Below, piece by piece: positions 43,688-52,645 of a stretch of 64,000 nt of DNA. The notes under the pieces are model-generated. The model ran no database searches, was not told the origin of the DNA, and saw only the letters and a list, made by a program, of their open reading frames with translations. The stretch is taken from the NCBI GenBank assembly GCA_963737075.1, contig CAVTRI010000002.1, positions 372,001 through 436,000 of the forward strand, read 5' to 3'. Numbering within the stretch: position 1 is the stretch's first letter; every line of letters starts with the position of its first letter. The stretch is from CAVTRI01 sp963737075 (GTDB taxonomy: Bacteria; Actinomycetota; Acidimicrobiia; Acidimicrobiales; Palsa-688). A program made the position numbers and the translations under genes.

Positions 43688-45313
43688 CTACTCCCATTCG
43701 ATGGTGCCGGGTGGTTTCGACGTGATGTCGTAGGCGACGCGGTTGACGCCGGGCACCTCGTTGATGATCCGGCTCGACACCCGTTCGAGCAGCTCGTACG
43801 GCAACCGGGCCCAGTCGGCAGTCATGGCATCGTCACTGTTCACCGCTCGAACCACGATCGGGTAGTCGTACGTCCGCTCGTCGCCCATCACCCCGACCGT
43901 TCGGACGGCAGGAAGCACAGCGAAGCTCTGCCACAACTCGCGGTACAAGCCGGCCCGGCGCACTTCCTCGTTGACGATCGCGTCCGCCGCTTGCAAGGTG
44001 GCCACCCGCTCGGCGGTCACGGTGCCGATGATGCGCACGGCCAGGCCCGGCCCCGGGAACGGCTGCCGCCATACGATCTCCTCGGGCAGGCCGAGCTCTT
44101 CGCCGACGGCGCGCACTTCGTCCTTGAACAGGTTGCGGAGCGGTTCAACGAGTTCGAACTGCATGTTGTCCGGCAGGCCACCCACGTTGTGGTGCGACTT
44201 GATCCGAGCCGCGTCCTGCGTGCCGGACTCGATGATGTCGGGGTACAGCGTGCCCTGCACGAGGAACCGGGCGTCGTCGAGGCCCACGGCCGCTTCTTCG
44301 AACACCCGAATGAAGGTCTCCCCGATGATCTTCCGCTTGCGCTCGGGATCGATGATGTCGTTGAGGGCACCCAAGAAACGGTCGCCGGCCTTCACGTGCA
44401 CCAGATCGATCGCGAACCGCTCCCGGAACGTCTGCTCCACCTGGTCGGCTTCCCCCGCCCTCAGCAGCCCGGTGTCGACGAACACACATGTCAGCTGGTC
44501 GCCGACCGCCTTGTGCACCAAGGCGGCGGCGACGGCCGAGTCAACACCTCCGGAAAGCCCGCAGATGACCCGTTCGTCGCCGACCTGCGCGCGAATCGCG
44601 TCCACGGACGCTTCGATGACCGACGTCATCGTCCACGCCGGCAGGCACCCGCACACGTCATAGAGAAATCGCTTGAGGATCTCCTGGCCGCCCTGGGTGT
44701 GTGCCACCTCAGGGTGGAACTGCACCCCATAAATGCCAGCCGTCGGGTCCTCCAGCGCGGCGACGGGCGCGTCGGGGCTGGACGCGGTCACCCGGAAACC
44801 GTCTGGCGGGGTCACGATGGCGTTGAAGTGGCTCATCCACACGTCGCAGTCGGGCGGTACCTCCTCGAACAGGACCGACGGTGGCGGCCCCGCTACCAGC
44901 GACTCGCCGCCGCGTGCGGGAGCACTGCCATCGTCGCCCGGCCGGGTGCCCAAGCCGCTGACGAGGGATAGCGGCGTGCGGCCGTACTCACCGCGGCCAC
45001 TGTGGTCGACGACGCCGCCGAGCTGGTGGGCGATGAGCTGGGCGCCGTAACAAATGCCGAGGACGGGAATGCCCGCCCGGTAGATGTCCGGATCGAGGAG
45101 CGGGGCGCCGTCTATGTGAACGGATTTCGGGCCCCCGGAGAGGATCACCCCCGCCGGACGGCGCGCTTTCAACTCCACGGCTGTGACCGTGTGCGGCACG
45201 ATCTCGCTGTATACATGGGCCTCGCGGACCCGCCTGGCGATGAGCTGGGCGTACTGGGCGCCAAAGTCGACGACGACCACCGTGTCGACGGGCTGGGGCT
45301 GGGTGCCGGCCAA
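43688..45313 (-). CDS. guaA: GMP synthase (glutamine-hydrolysing)
   Basis: 541 residues. The class I glutaminase has VVVVDFGAQYAQLIARRVRE, Cys88 in LGICYGAQL and the catalytic His-Glu in QFHPEVAHT. The synthetase domain has ICGLSGGVDSAVAAAL (P-loop), DTGLLR, and the dimerisation end TSKPPGTIEWE. An extra Gly/Pro-rich segment of about 25 residues (VSGLGTRPGDDGSAP...) interrupts the glutaminase domain before LFEEVPPDCDVWMSH. It turns XMP into GMP. The start is uncertain: TTG 45313 as given, or GTG 45280 at VVVVDFG. It is 16 bases after guaB3. Confidence 0.94.
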   Translation of the reverse strand: MAGTQPQPVDTVVVVDFGAQYAQLIARRVREAHVYSEIVPHTVTAVELKARRPAGVILSGGPKSVHIDGAPLLDPDIYRAGIPVLGICYGAQLIAHQLGGVVDHSGRGEYGRTPLSLVSGLGTRPGDDGSAPARGGESLVAGPPPSVLFEEVPPDCDVWMSHFNAIVTPPDGFRVTASSPDAPVAALEDPTAGIYGVQFHPEVAHTQGGQEILKRFLYDVCGCLPAWTMTSVIEASVDAIRAQVGDERVICGLSGGVDSAVAAALVHKAVGDQLTCVFVDTGLLRAGEADQVEQTFRERFAIDLVHVKAGDRFLGALNDIIDPERKRKIIGETFIRVFEEAAVGLDDARFLVQGTLYPDIIESGTQDAARIKSHHNVGGLPDNMQFELVEPLRNLFKDEVRAVGEELGLPEEIVWRQPFPGPGLAVRIIGTVTAERVATLQAADAIVNEEVRRAGLYRELWQSFAVLPAVRTVGVMGDERTYDYPIVVRAVNSDDAMTADWARLPYELLERVSSRIINEVPGVNRVAYDITSKPPGTIEWE

Positions 45314-45329
45314 GCTGAACTGCGAGGTG

Positions 45330-46493
45330 CTAGTGGCCCATGCCGACGCCCTGGCTGCGCTGCAGTTTTTTGCCTTCGGTCTGCAGCGCCGGGGCGACCA
45401 TGACCTCGGCCTTCTGGAACTCCTTGACCGACTCGTACCCGCATGTGGCCATGGACGTGCGCAGGGCGCCGAACAGGTTGAGGCGACCGTCGTTTTCGTG
45501 GGCTGGTCCGACGAGGATTTCCCGCAGGGTGCCCCGGGTCGTGGTACGAACCCGGGCGCCTCGCGGCAACGTGGGATGAAATGTCGCCATCCCCCAGTGG
45601 TATCCCTTGCCGGGCGCTTCGACCGCCGCGGCCAGCGGGGATCCGATCATGACAGCGTCGGCCCCGCAGACGATCGCCTTCGCGATGTCGCCGCCGGTGC
45701 CCATGCCGCCGTCGGCGATCACGTGCACGTACACGCCCGTCTCATCCAGATGCTGGGCCCGGGCGGCCCGAGCATCGGCGATGGCGGTGGCTTGCGGTAC
45801 GCCGATGCCGAGCACACCGCGGGTGGTGCACGCGTGGCCGGGCCCGACGCCGACGAGCACCCCGACGGCGCCCGTGCGCATCAGGTGCAGCGCCGCCTGG
45901 TAGGAGGCGCATCCGCCCACGATGATCGGGATGTCGAACTCGCGGATAAACCGTTTCAGGTTGAGCGGCGCCACCGTCTTTGAGACGTGCTCGGCGGACA
46001 CGACGGTGCCCTGAATGATGAACAGGTCGAGTTCGGCGTCAAGGATCGCCTGGGCGAATTGCGCCGTCCGCTGCGGCGTCAACGACGCCGCCGACACCAG
46101 GCCCGCGTCCTTGATCTCTCGGATGCGCTGGGTGACCAGCTCCGGTTTAATCGGCTCGCTGTAGATCTGCTGCATGCGGGCCGTTGCCTTGTCCACCTCG
46201 AGATGGGCGATCTCGTCGAAGAGCGGCTCAGGATCCTCGTACCGGGTCCACAGCCCTTCGAGGTTGAGCACCCCCACGCCGCCCAGACGCCCAACCTCGA
46301 TCGCGGTCGCCGGACTGACGACGCCGTCCATGGCCGACGCCATCAACGGAAGCTCGAACTTGTAGGCGTCGATCTCCCACGAGATGTCGACGTCCTCGGG
46401 GTCCCGGGTCCGCCGGCTGGGAACGATGGCGATGTCGTCGAACCCGTACGCTCGCCGTCCCGATTTGCCCCGCCCGATCTCTACCTCGGCCAC
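45330..46493 (-). CDS. guaB3: GuaB3 family IMP dehydrogenase-related protein
   Basis: 387 residues of the IMPDH/GMP reductase barrel without CBS domains: YGFDDIAIVPSRRTRDPEDVDISW, LPLMASAMDGVVSPATAIEVGRLGGVGVLNLEG, GVGPGHACTTRGVLGIGVPQATA with the catalytic Cys loop, and VIADGGMGTGGDIAKAIVCGADAVMIGS. GuaB3 proteins occur beside guaA in most actinobacteria and some have GMP reductase activity; the activity of this one is not certain. GTG 46493 has GGGAGAA upstream. Confidence 0.92.
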   Translation of the reverse strand: MAEVEIGRGKSGRRAYGFDDIAIVPSRRTRDPEDVDISWEIDAYKFELPLMASAMDGVVSPATAIEVGRLGGVGVLNLEGLWTRYEDPEPLFDEIAHLEVDKATARMQQIYSEPIKPELVTQRIREIKDAGLVSAASLTPQRTAQFAQAILDAELDLFIIQGTVVSAEHVSKTVAPLNLKRFIREFDIPIIVGGCASYQAALHLMRTGAVGVLVGVGPGHACTTRGVLGIGVPQATAIADARAARAQHLDETGVYVHVIADGGMGTGGDIAKAIVCGADAVMIGSPLAAAVEAPGKGYHWGMATFHPTLPRGARVRTTTRGTLREILVGPAHENDGRLNLFGALRTSMATCGYESVKEFQKAEVMVAPALQTEGKKLQRSQGVGMGH

Positions 46494-46551
46494 CGTCGTT
46501 CTCCCTTGCCGTACACGACGGAAACCAGCCTACCGGCCATTAGACCTGCAA

Positions 46552-47433
46552 TCAGCCACCTGTCCCGCTCGAGGAACCGATGTTAAGCACACCGTTGGCG
46601 ACGAGCACAAACACCACGATGAACCCGAGGACCGACAGCAGGCACCAGGTTCGGGCCAGCCGGCTGGAACGCATGGCGCCCCGGAAGTCGCCGATGCGGC
46701 TGAGGCGGGTCACCTGAAACGAGTACACGAGGGCGACAACAGCCGTGGGCAGGAAGAGCAACAGACACGCCAGCGCCTGCCAGTAGTAGGTCGGCGGCTC
46801 GGCCGGCAACCATGAACCGGAATCACTGCGCGCCGCGATCGGCGGTCGCTCCCGCGTGGGCGCCGCCGTCGGGCGGCCAGATGCTGAGGGCCCCGCCCGG
46901 GAGCCGGACGACGGGGCCTCGCGGGGCGGCTGGACCCCATCCTCCGGACCGAAGCGCGGGGGCGGGGCGACGCGTGGAGGCGCGGGCGACGGCGGCCACA
47001 CCTGCTTGGCTGGCGACGGCTCGGGCGGCGGGGGTGGAGGCCACAGGTCCCCACCGGGTACGGGCTGGGTGGCGGCTGACGCGTCAGCAGCGTTCGCGGC
47101 CGGACGTGATGAAACCGGGGCGGCTGCCGGACCGGGGATCGCCGCGGGCGCCGGCGGGGCGCCTACTGGCGCGCCGAGGGCGAGGACCTCACCGGGTGCC
47201 AGCAGGGCCGGCTGTGCGCTCCTGTCCGGTGCGGGCGCTGCGGGTGCTGGGCGGCTGCGCAACGGGGCGGCCGTGACGCCGGCGGCTCGCTGCGCCCGTA
47301 CTCCCCGTTCGGTCGGAGCCCGCACCGCCGGGATATCCTCGCTGGCACGGCGCGGCGGAGCGAGGCTACCGCCACAACGACGGCAGCGACCCTGTTCGCC
47401 GGGGGCTACGGTGCCGCACCGCGGGCAGATCAT
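46552..47433 (-). CDS. Zinc-ribbon and CD225/dispanin-type membrane protein
   Basis: About 293 residues. The start is a zinc ribbon, CPRCGTVAPGEQGRCRRCG (four Cys). Residues 30-210 are a long Pro/Ala-rich, disordered linker. The end has two membrane helices in CD225/dispanin style: YYWQALACLLLFLPTAVVALVYSFQV, a loop with GDFRGAMRSSRLARTW, then LLSVLGFIVVFVLVANGVL (shown in parts). Such bacterial proteins are common but poorly understood. ATG 47433 is preferred over TTG 47439. Confidence 0.8.
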   Translation of the reverse strand: MICPRCGTVAPGEQGRCRRCGGSLAPPRRASEDIPAVRAPTERGVRAQRAAGVTAAPLRSRPAPAAPAPDRSAQPALLAPGEVLALGAPVGAPPAPAAIPGPAAAPVSSRPAANAADASAATQPVPGGDLWPPPPPPEPSPAKQVWPPSPAPPRVAPPPRFGPEDGVQPPREAPSSGSRAGPSASGRPTAAPTRERPPIAARSDSGSWLPAEPPTYYWQALACLLLFLPTAVVALVYSFQVTRLSRIGDFRGAMRSSRLARTWCLLSVLGFIVVFVLVANGVLNIGSSSGTGG

Positions 47434-47461
47434 CCCCAAGCACCGTACCCTTCTCGGGTCC

Positions 47462-48079
47462 CTAGCGGCGCTCGCCCACCTCCGAGATTGTCCAGACGCG
47501 ATCGAGCATATCGACCAGCATGCGAGCCGTCGCTCCCCACACCGTGTCGCCGTCGAGCTGGAAGAAATGCATCAACCGCTGGCCGCCGAAGCGGGGATCG
47601 GACCACACTTCGTCGTGGTACACGTCTGGCAGGTACAGCTCGCTCAGCGGGACGGTGAAGGCCCGCTCCACCTCGGACGGGTTAGGTCGCAAGACCGGCG
47701 CCGCGCCCAGCAGGCCGACAAACGGTGTGATCGGCGCCGGGTTGAGGGCCGTCGTCAGAGAATGGAGCTGGCCGATCACCTCGACAGATGCCGGTTCGAT
47801 GCCGACCTCTTCGCGAGCCTCTCGCAGCGCGGCAGCGATGGGCGCCTCCCCGGCGTCCAGTCGACCGCCGGGGAACGACACCTCCCCGGTGTGAGAGCGC
47901 AGGCGCGATGACCGCCGGGTGAGCACGAGCGCTGCGTGGCCTCCGGCGTCGAACACCGCGCAGAGCACCGCCGCGGGCCGCCGCGACGGGGAAGGCAGCT
48001 CGACGGGCAATGCGGACACCGGCGGCTCCGCTTGTGCAGGCGAGGCGGCGATAGCCCGGCGTACGTCATCGACGGTCAC
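47462..48079 (-). CDS. Nudix hydrolase, CoA pyrophosphatase-like
   Basis: 205 residues. AAVLCAVFDAGGHAALVLTRRSSRLRSHTGEVSFPGGRLDAGE leads into the Nudix box ending REAREEVGI. The LRSHTGEVSFPGG stretch and the early NPAPITPFVG are those of the CoA pyrophosphatase (NUDT7/YeaB) group, which cuts CoA or its derivatives to phosphopantetheine. It lies 28 bases downstream-strand from the dispanin gene start, perhaps in one operon. Confidence 0.9.
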   Translation of the reverse strand: MTVDDVRRAIAASPAQAEPPVSALPVELPSPSRRPAAVLCAVFDAGGHAALVLTRRSSRLRSHTGEVSFPGGRLDAGEAPIAAALREAREEVGIEPASVEVIGQLHSLTTALNPAPITPFVGLLGAAPVLRPNPSEVERAFTVPLSELYLPDVYHDEVWSDPRFGGQRLMHFFQLDGDTVWGATARMLVDMLDRVWTISEVGERR

Positions 48080-48180
48080 CCCCTCGGGGACCGAGGCGCC
48101 CGGGTGGCTCCAGGGCCTGCCGGGGCCCGGCCAGGACCGGCTCGGGCGAGGGATGCGCTGAGGACCTGAATGAGACAGCG

Positions 48181-48381
48181 TCAGACGACCGGGGTCCAGG
48201 TGTCGGACTGCACATGAGCGCCCGCCTCAACGCTGTCGGAACCGGCGGCCAGCCGCTCGAGCAGCTGGCGCAGACCGGCCGTCTTCAGCGTGCTCATCAC
48301 CCGCCCCGGGGGGGTCTCACCGCGCTCCCATTCCATCCACACGTCGAGCAGCTTCGCGGGGTCGGCGGGCGGATGTTCCAT
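48181..48381 (-). CDS. Small conserved-looking protein of unknown function
   Basis: 66 residues: MEHPPADPAKLLDVWMEWERGETPPGRVM, then TLKTAGLRQLLERLAAG and a tail ending SDTWTPVV. The pattern of Trp and Glu residues and helical core looks like a small soluble actinobacterial protein, but I cannot name a family. A longer frame from 48435 is low-complexity. It lies between groEL and the CoA-type Nudix gene on the same strand. Confidence 0.6.
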   Translation of the reverse strand: MEHPPADPAKLLDVWMEWERGETPPGRVMSTLKTAGLRQLLERLAAGSDSVEAGAHVQSDTWTPVV

Positions 48382-48425
48382 GCCATCCAGCCTACGGGAC
48401 GTAGTGGGTCGGCCAGAAACTCGCA

Positions 48426-48453
48426 GGCGGCCCACTAGGTGAGCCGGGCCGCC
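48426..48453 (-). terminator. Probable terminator hairpin after groEL
   Basis: GGCGGCCC and GGGCCGCC form a perfect 8-bp GC stem with a 12-base loop, starting 20 bases beyond the groEL stop. No T-run follows, so this is a likely but not typical terminator. Confidence 0.45.
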
Positions 48454-48473
48454 ACGCAGGGAAAGGGGCGTTT

Positions 48474-50129
48474 CTAGAAGCCCATGCCTCCCATGCCGCC
48501 CATACCGCCTCCAGCGGCAGCCGCCGCGGCCGCGGCAGCAGCTGGATTCGGCTTCTCTGGCTTGTCGGCGACGAGGGCCTCGGTCGTGAGCAGAAGCCCG
48601 GCGATCGACGCCGCGTTCTGCAGCGCGGAGCGGGTCACCTTGGCGGGGTCGATGACGCCGGCCTTCAGCAGGTCGACGAACTCGCCCGTCAGCGCATTGA
48701 GCCCGACGTTGCCGGTCTTACCTTCGGCCTCCCGGATGATCACCGAACCCTCTAGGCCGGCGTTCTGAGCGATCCACTTGATTGGCTCCTCGAGCGCCTT
48801 GCGGACGAGGGCGGCGCCGGTCGCCTCGTCACCGGTGAGCTTGCCAGCGGCCTTGTCGAGCGCTTTCCGGCTGCGGAGCAGGGCGATGCCGCCGCCGGCA
48901 ACGATGCCTTCCTCGATGGCGGCCCGGGTAGCCGACAGGGCGTCCTCGATCCGGTGCTTCTTCTCCTTGAGCTCCACCTCGGTGGCGGCCCCGACACGGA
49001 CGACAGCGACGCCACCGGACAGCTTGGCCAGCCGCTCCTGCAGCTTCTCCCGGTCCCAGTCGGAGTCGGTCTCCTCGATCTCTCGCTTGATCTGTGCGAT
49101 GCGGCCCTTCACGTCCGCCTCGCTGCCAGCACCCTCGACGATGGTCGTGTTGTCCTTGTCGACCACCACCTTGCGAGCCCGGCCCAGCAGATCCAGCGTG
49201 GTGTTCTCGAGCTTAAGACCGACCTCTTCGGAGATGACCTGGCCGCCCGTGAGGGTGGCGATGTCAGCCAGCATGGCCTTGCGGCGGTCGCCGAAGCCGG
49301 GAGCCTTGACCGCCACCGACGTGAACGTCCCTCGCATCTTGTTGACCACCAACGTCGCCAGGGCCTCGCCTTCGAGGTCCTCGGCGATCACCAGCAGCGG
49401 CTTGCCGCCCTGCATGACCCGCTCGAGGACGGGCACCAGGTCGTGGACGGCGCTGATCTTCTGGTTGGCGATCAGGATGTACGGCTCGTCGAGCACCGAC
49501 TCCTGGCGCTCGGGGTCGGTGACGAAGTACGGCGACAGGTAGCCCTTGTCGAACTGCATGCCCTCGGTGAAGTCGAGCTCCAACCCGAAGGTGTTGGACT
49601 CCTCGACGGTCACCACACCGTCCTTGCCGACCTTGTCGATGGCATCGGCCAAGACCTCGCCGATCGAGCTGTCTGCGGCGGAGATAGCAGCCACCTGCGC
49701 GATCTCGGCCTTGTCATCGACGTCCTTGGCCTGACCCTTGATGGCCTCGACCACGGCGGCGACACCCTTGTCGATGCCTCGCTTCAGCTCCATCGGGTTG
49801 GCGCCGGCGGCCACGTTGCGCAGGCCCTCCCGGACCAACGCCTGGGCGAGGACGGTCGCGGTGGTGGTGCCGTCGCCGGCCACATCGTTGGTCTTGGTGG
49901 CAACCTCCTTGACCAGCTGGGCGCCCATGTTCTCGAAGGCGTCCTCCAGCTCCACCTCGCGGGCGATGGTGACGCCGTCGTTGGTGATGGTCGGGGCGCC
50001 GAACTTCTTGTCAATGACCACGTTGCGGCCTTTGGGGCCGAGGGTCACTTTGACGGCGTCGGCGAGCTTGTTGACGCCGGCCTCGAGGCCGCGGCGCGCG
50101 GTCTCGTCGAACTTCAGCTGCTTCGGCAC
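48474..50129 (-). CDS. groEL: Chaperonin GroEL
   Basis: 551 residues. Landmarks: VTLGPKGRNVVIDKKFGAPTITNDGVTIA (ATP site), DVAGDGTTTATVLAQALV with the catalytic Asp, EGIVAGGGIALLRS and a long Ala run before the GGM-rich tail GGGMGGMGGMGF. It forms the folding chamber with GroES. The GTG start overlaps the groES stop by one base (TAGTG). The GGM tail is that of the main housekeeping chaperonin, unlike the His-rich tail of some actinobacterial second copies. Confidence 0.97.
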   Translation of the reverse strand: MPKQLKFDETARRGLEAGVNKLADAVKVTLGPKGRNVVIDKKFGAPTITNDGVTIAREVELEDAFENMGAQLVKEVATKTNDVAGDGTTTATVLAQALVREGLRNVAAGANPMELKRGIDKGVAAVVEAIKGQAKDVDDKAEIAQVAAISAADSSIGEVLADAIDKVGKDGVVTVEESNTFGLELDFTEGMQFDKGYLSPYFVTDPERQESVLDEPYILIANQKISAVHDLVPVLERVMQGGKPLLVIAEDLEGEALATLVVNKMRGTFTSVAVKAPGFGDRRKAMLADIATLTGGQVISEEVGLKLENTTLDLLGRARKVVVDKDNTTIVEGAGSEADVKGRIAQIKREIEETDSDWDREKLQERLAKLSGGVAVVRVGAATEVELKEKKHRIEDALSATRAAIEEGIVAGGGIALLRSRKALDKAAGKLTGDEATGAALVRKALEEPIKWIAQNAGLEGSVIIREAEGKTGNVGLNALTGEFVDLLKAGVIDPAKVTRSALQNAASIAGLLLTTEALVADKPEKPNPAAAAAAAAAAGGGMGGMGGMGF

Positions 50130-50419
50130 TACTTTACCTTCGCCAGGACGTCGCGGCTGGTCAGGATCAGCAGGTCTTCACCCTCAACGGTGATCTCGGT
50201 CCCGCCATACTTGGAGTAGACGACCTTGTCGCCCACTGCGATGTCCATCTTGATCAGCTCGCCGGTGTTGTCGGCTCGACGGCCCGGGCCTACGGCGAGG
50301 ACCTCTCCCTGCTGGGGCTTCTCTTTGGCGGTGTCGGGGATCACCAGACCGGATGCGGTCTTCTCCTCGGCTTCGCTGGGGCGGACGACGATGCGATCGT
50401 CGAGCGGCTGCAGACTCAT
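50129..50419 (-). CDS. groES: Co-chaperonin GroES
   Basis: 96 residues: LQPLDDRIVVRPSEAEEKTASGLVIPDTAKEKPQQGEVLAVG contains the mobile loop (TASGLVIPD); it ends LLILTSRDVLAKVK. It caps the GroEL cavity. ATG 50419 has GGAGG about 11 bases upstream. A perfect CIRCE element lies 29 bases before the start, so HrcA control is expected. Confidence 0.97.
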   Translation of the reverse strand: MSLQPLDDRIVVRPSEAEEKTASGLVIPDTAKEKPQQGEVLAVGPGRRADNTGELIKMDIAVGDKVVYSKYGGTEITVEGEDLLILTSRDVLAKVK

Positions 50420-50447
50420 GATGATGTTCGCCTCCGTTGGCGTGTAG

Positions 50448-50474
50448 TTAGCACTCTCGGGTGTCGAGTGCTAA
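50448..50474. promoter_or_regulatory. CIRCE operator (HrcA binding site)
   Basis: TTAGCACTC (50448-50456), nine bases, then GAGTGCTAA (50466-50474): a perfect match to the CIRCE consensus. It lies directly upstream of groES on the minus strand. HrcA represses groESL through this element and releases it on heat shock. hrcA is not in this window. Confidence 0.97.
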
Positions 50475-50484
50475 CGATACCGCC

Positions 50485-51483
50485 CTATGCGACGAAGGGC
50501 AACCGGAGATTGGGATCGGCAGCGGCGTGGAGCGGCGTCGGCCCGTCGACGCGGATCCTGTGCCAGGCGGTGGCGCCAACCATCGCCGCGTTGTCGGTGC
50601 ACATCGCCCGACTGGGAACGAACGCCCGCAGCCCGTCCGCTCGACACACCGTTTCGACCCGCTCGCGCAACAAGGTGTTGGCCGCCACCCCGCCGCCGAT
50701 GCAGATCCCCCGCGCTCCGACGTCGGCCGCCGCCCGCCGGGCTTTCTCCACCAGGACGTCAACCACCGCTTCCTGGAACGACGCCGCGACGTCCGCCACC
50801 GGCGTCTCTGGATGCTTGCGGACGTAGGTCATCACGCTGGTCTTCAAACCACTGAAGGAAAAGTCGTAGCCCACACCGCGGAGGCCTCGGGGGAACGGGA
50901 CAGCGTCGGCGCTGCCCCCGGTCGCGATGGCTTCGATGGCGGGCCCCCCGGGGTATCCCAGGCCCAGGTACCGCGCCACCTTGTCGAACGCTTCGCCAGC
51001 GGCGTCGTCAATCGTCTGGCCCAGCAACCGGTAGCTACCGTCGGAGCCCATCCCGATCAGGAGGGTGTGGCCGCCGGATACCAGCAGCACGACAGCCGGC
51101 AGGGCCAGCTCCGGGTCCTCCAGGAAGGCGGCGTGCAGGTGCCCTTCGAGATGGTTCACCCCTACAAACGGCTTGCCCCACGCCAGTGCGTACCCCTTGG
51201 CTGCGCTGACCCCGACCAGCAGCGAGCCGATCAGCCCCGGCCCGAGCGTGGCCGCGACCGCGTCGAGGTCCGGGCCGCGTACCCCGGCACCGTCGAGGGC
51301 GGCGGCGATCACGGGGGTGAGGAGTTCGATGTGGGCCCGGCCGGCCAGCTCCGGGACGACGCCACCGAAGCGGGCGTGACGGCCGATCTGGCTGGACACG
51401 ACCGACGACAGGATCCGTCGGCCGTCCTCCACGACGGCGGCCGCCGTCTCGTCGCACGACGTCTCGATGGCGAGAATCTTCAC
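50485..51483 (-). CDS. tsaD: tRNA N6-threonylcarbamoyladenosine transferase TsaD
   Basis: 332 residues of the Kae1/TsaD ASKHA fold: ILAIETSCDETAAAVV, the metal site VNHLEGHLHA (HxxxH), LLVSGGHTLLI, and GGGVAANTLLRERV with CTDNAAMVGA later. It moves the threonylcarbamoyl group to A37 of ANN-decoding tRNAs, working with TsaB and TsaE, both encoded upstream. The GTG start overlaps rimI by 4 bases. The stop is just beyond the CIRCE element of groES. Confidence 0.96.
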   Translation of the reverse strand: MKILAIETSCDETAAAVVEDGRRILSSVVSSQIGRHARFGGVVPELAGRAHIELLTPVIAAALDGAGVRGPDLDAVAATLGPGLIGSLLVGVSAAKGYALAWGKPFVGVNHLEGHLHAAFLEDPELALPAVVLLVSGGHTLLIGMGSDGSYRLLGQTIDDAAGEAFDKVARYLGLGYPGGPAIEAIATGGSADAVPFPRGLRGVGYDFSFSGLKTSVMTYVRKHPETPVADVAASFQEAVVDVLVEKARRAAADVGARGICIGGGVAANTLLRERVETVCRADGLRAFVPSRAMCTDNAAMVGATAWHRIRVDGPTPLHAAADPNLRLPFVA

Positions 51484-52034
51484 GGTTGCGTCTCGTCGAC
51501 GGTCGTGCCGGGGATGTCAGCTTCAATGGCCGCCAGCCTGCGGGCGTAGGAAGCGGTGTCGACGTCATGGGCCCACATGACGAGGGCGTCCTCGTTGATC
51601 TCGGCGTAGTAGTTCTTCCGGATCCCGGCGGTTTCGAACCCGAACCGGCGGTACATCGCCTGAGCTGGAGCGTTGGAGACCCGGACCTCCAGGGTCAGGT
51701 GCTTCGCTCCGCGCTCGACCGCAGCACGGGCCAGGTGCAGCAGAAGACGGGATCCGATCTTGTGGCGCTGCCACGCAGGGGCGACGGCGATCGTGGTGAC
51801 GTGGGCCTCGTCTCCGACGTACATCAGGCCGGCGTAGCCGACGACCGTTCCCTCGATGCGGGCGGCAACATAGTGGCGGCTGTTGCGGAGATTGAGCTCG
51901 CTCATGAACAGCGGCAGCGACCACGGCCGCGGGTACACCTGCGCCTCCACCTTGAGAACGGCGCGCAGGTGGCGGCGACGAAGGGGCACCAGGTGGACGT
52001 TGACGGCCCGATCGCGTTCGAGGGGTTCGATCAC
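51480..52034 (-). CDS. rimI: Ribosomal-protein-alanine N-acetyltransferase-like (RimI)
   Basis: 184 residues of the GNAT fold: VPLRRRHLRAVLKVEAQVYPRPWSLPLFMSEL, GYAGLMYVGDEAHVTTIAVAPAWQRHKIGSRLL (acetyl-CoA loop) and AMYRRFGFETAGIRKNYY. This is the RimI group, which acetylates protein N-termini. It lies in the usual tsaB-rimI-tsaD order, with 4-base overlaps on both sides, so it is translated as part of one operon. Its in vivo target here is unknown. Confidence 0.92.
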   Translation of the reverse strand: MIEPLERDRAVNVHLVPLRRRHLRAVLKVEAQVYPRPWSLPLFMSELNLRNSRHYVAARIEGTVVGYAGLMYVGDEAHVTTIAVAPAWQRHKIGSRLLLHLARAAVERGAKHLTLEVRVSNAPAQAMYRRFGFETAGIRKNYYAEINEDALVMWAHDVDTASYARRLAAIEADIPGTTVDETQP

Positions 52035-52645
52035 TTGGCCGTCGCCCAGTTGATGCGCACGTCCGCCTCGCGCAGGTAGACGGGGACCAGCTTTTCGGCG
52101 CTCACGTGGGCGACGGACTCGGCTAGCGCCGCCACGGCGGCCGCGTGGGGGTACGTGAGCAGCCCGCCGTTGAGGTAGCGAGCAGCGCCGTCGCCGACAG
52201 CGAACTCCAGGCCGTCCAACTCGTGGGGCTTGGCGCGCGTTGGGCCCTCTTTCTTTATGCCCTGCTCGTACAGCGCCCAGAACACCTCGCCCCTCCTGGC
52301 GTCGACGACCGCCGCCACTGGCCCGGGGTGGTGGCGGTAGGGGTAGGCCAGGGCGTCGAGGCTGGAGACGCCGGCGGCGGGCTTGTCGAGCGCGGCGGCG
52401 AGCGCCTGGGCGGTGGCGACCCCAACCCGCAACCCGGTGAACAACCCCGGCCCGGTGTCGACCGCGACCAGGTCGACATCCTGAAGCGAGATGCCCGCCA
52501 GCCGGGTGATGTGCTCGATGGCGGGGGCTAGGAGCTCGCCGTGCTTCTGGTTGGCGACGACCGCCAGCTCGGCTTTTCTCCGGCCGTCGACGGCAACGGC
52601 GACGCTCACCTGAGGCGTGGCGGTGTCGAGGGCGAGGACGTTCAT
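52031..52645 (-). CDS. tsaB: tRNA threonylcarbamoyladenosine biosynthesis protein TsaB
   Basis: 204 residues: MNVLALDTATPQVSVAVAVDG, HGELLAPAIEHI, VDTGPGLFTGLRVGVATAQALA and VVDARRGEVFWALYE. It is the inactive ASKHA partner that holds TsaD and TsaE together for t6A synthesis. It overlaps tsaE and rimI by 4 bases each. Confidence 0.95.
   Translation of the reverse strand: MNVLALDTATPQVSVAVAVDGRRKAELAVVANQKHGELLAPAIEHITRLAGISLQDVDLVAVDTGPGLFTGLRVGVATAQALAAALDKPAAGVSSLDALAYPYRHHPGPVAAVVDARRGEVFWALYEQGIKKEGPTRAKPHELDGLEFAVGDGAARYLNGGLLTYPHAAAVAALAESVAHVSAEKLVPVYLREADVRINWATAK

Noticed and set aside
43283..44971. A 562-codon plus-strand frame across the amidase end and guaA
   Set aside because: It overlaps two well-supported genes in other frames and has no recognisable motif.
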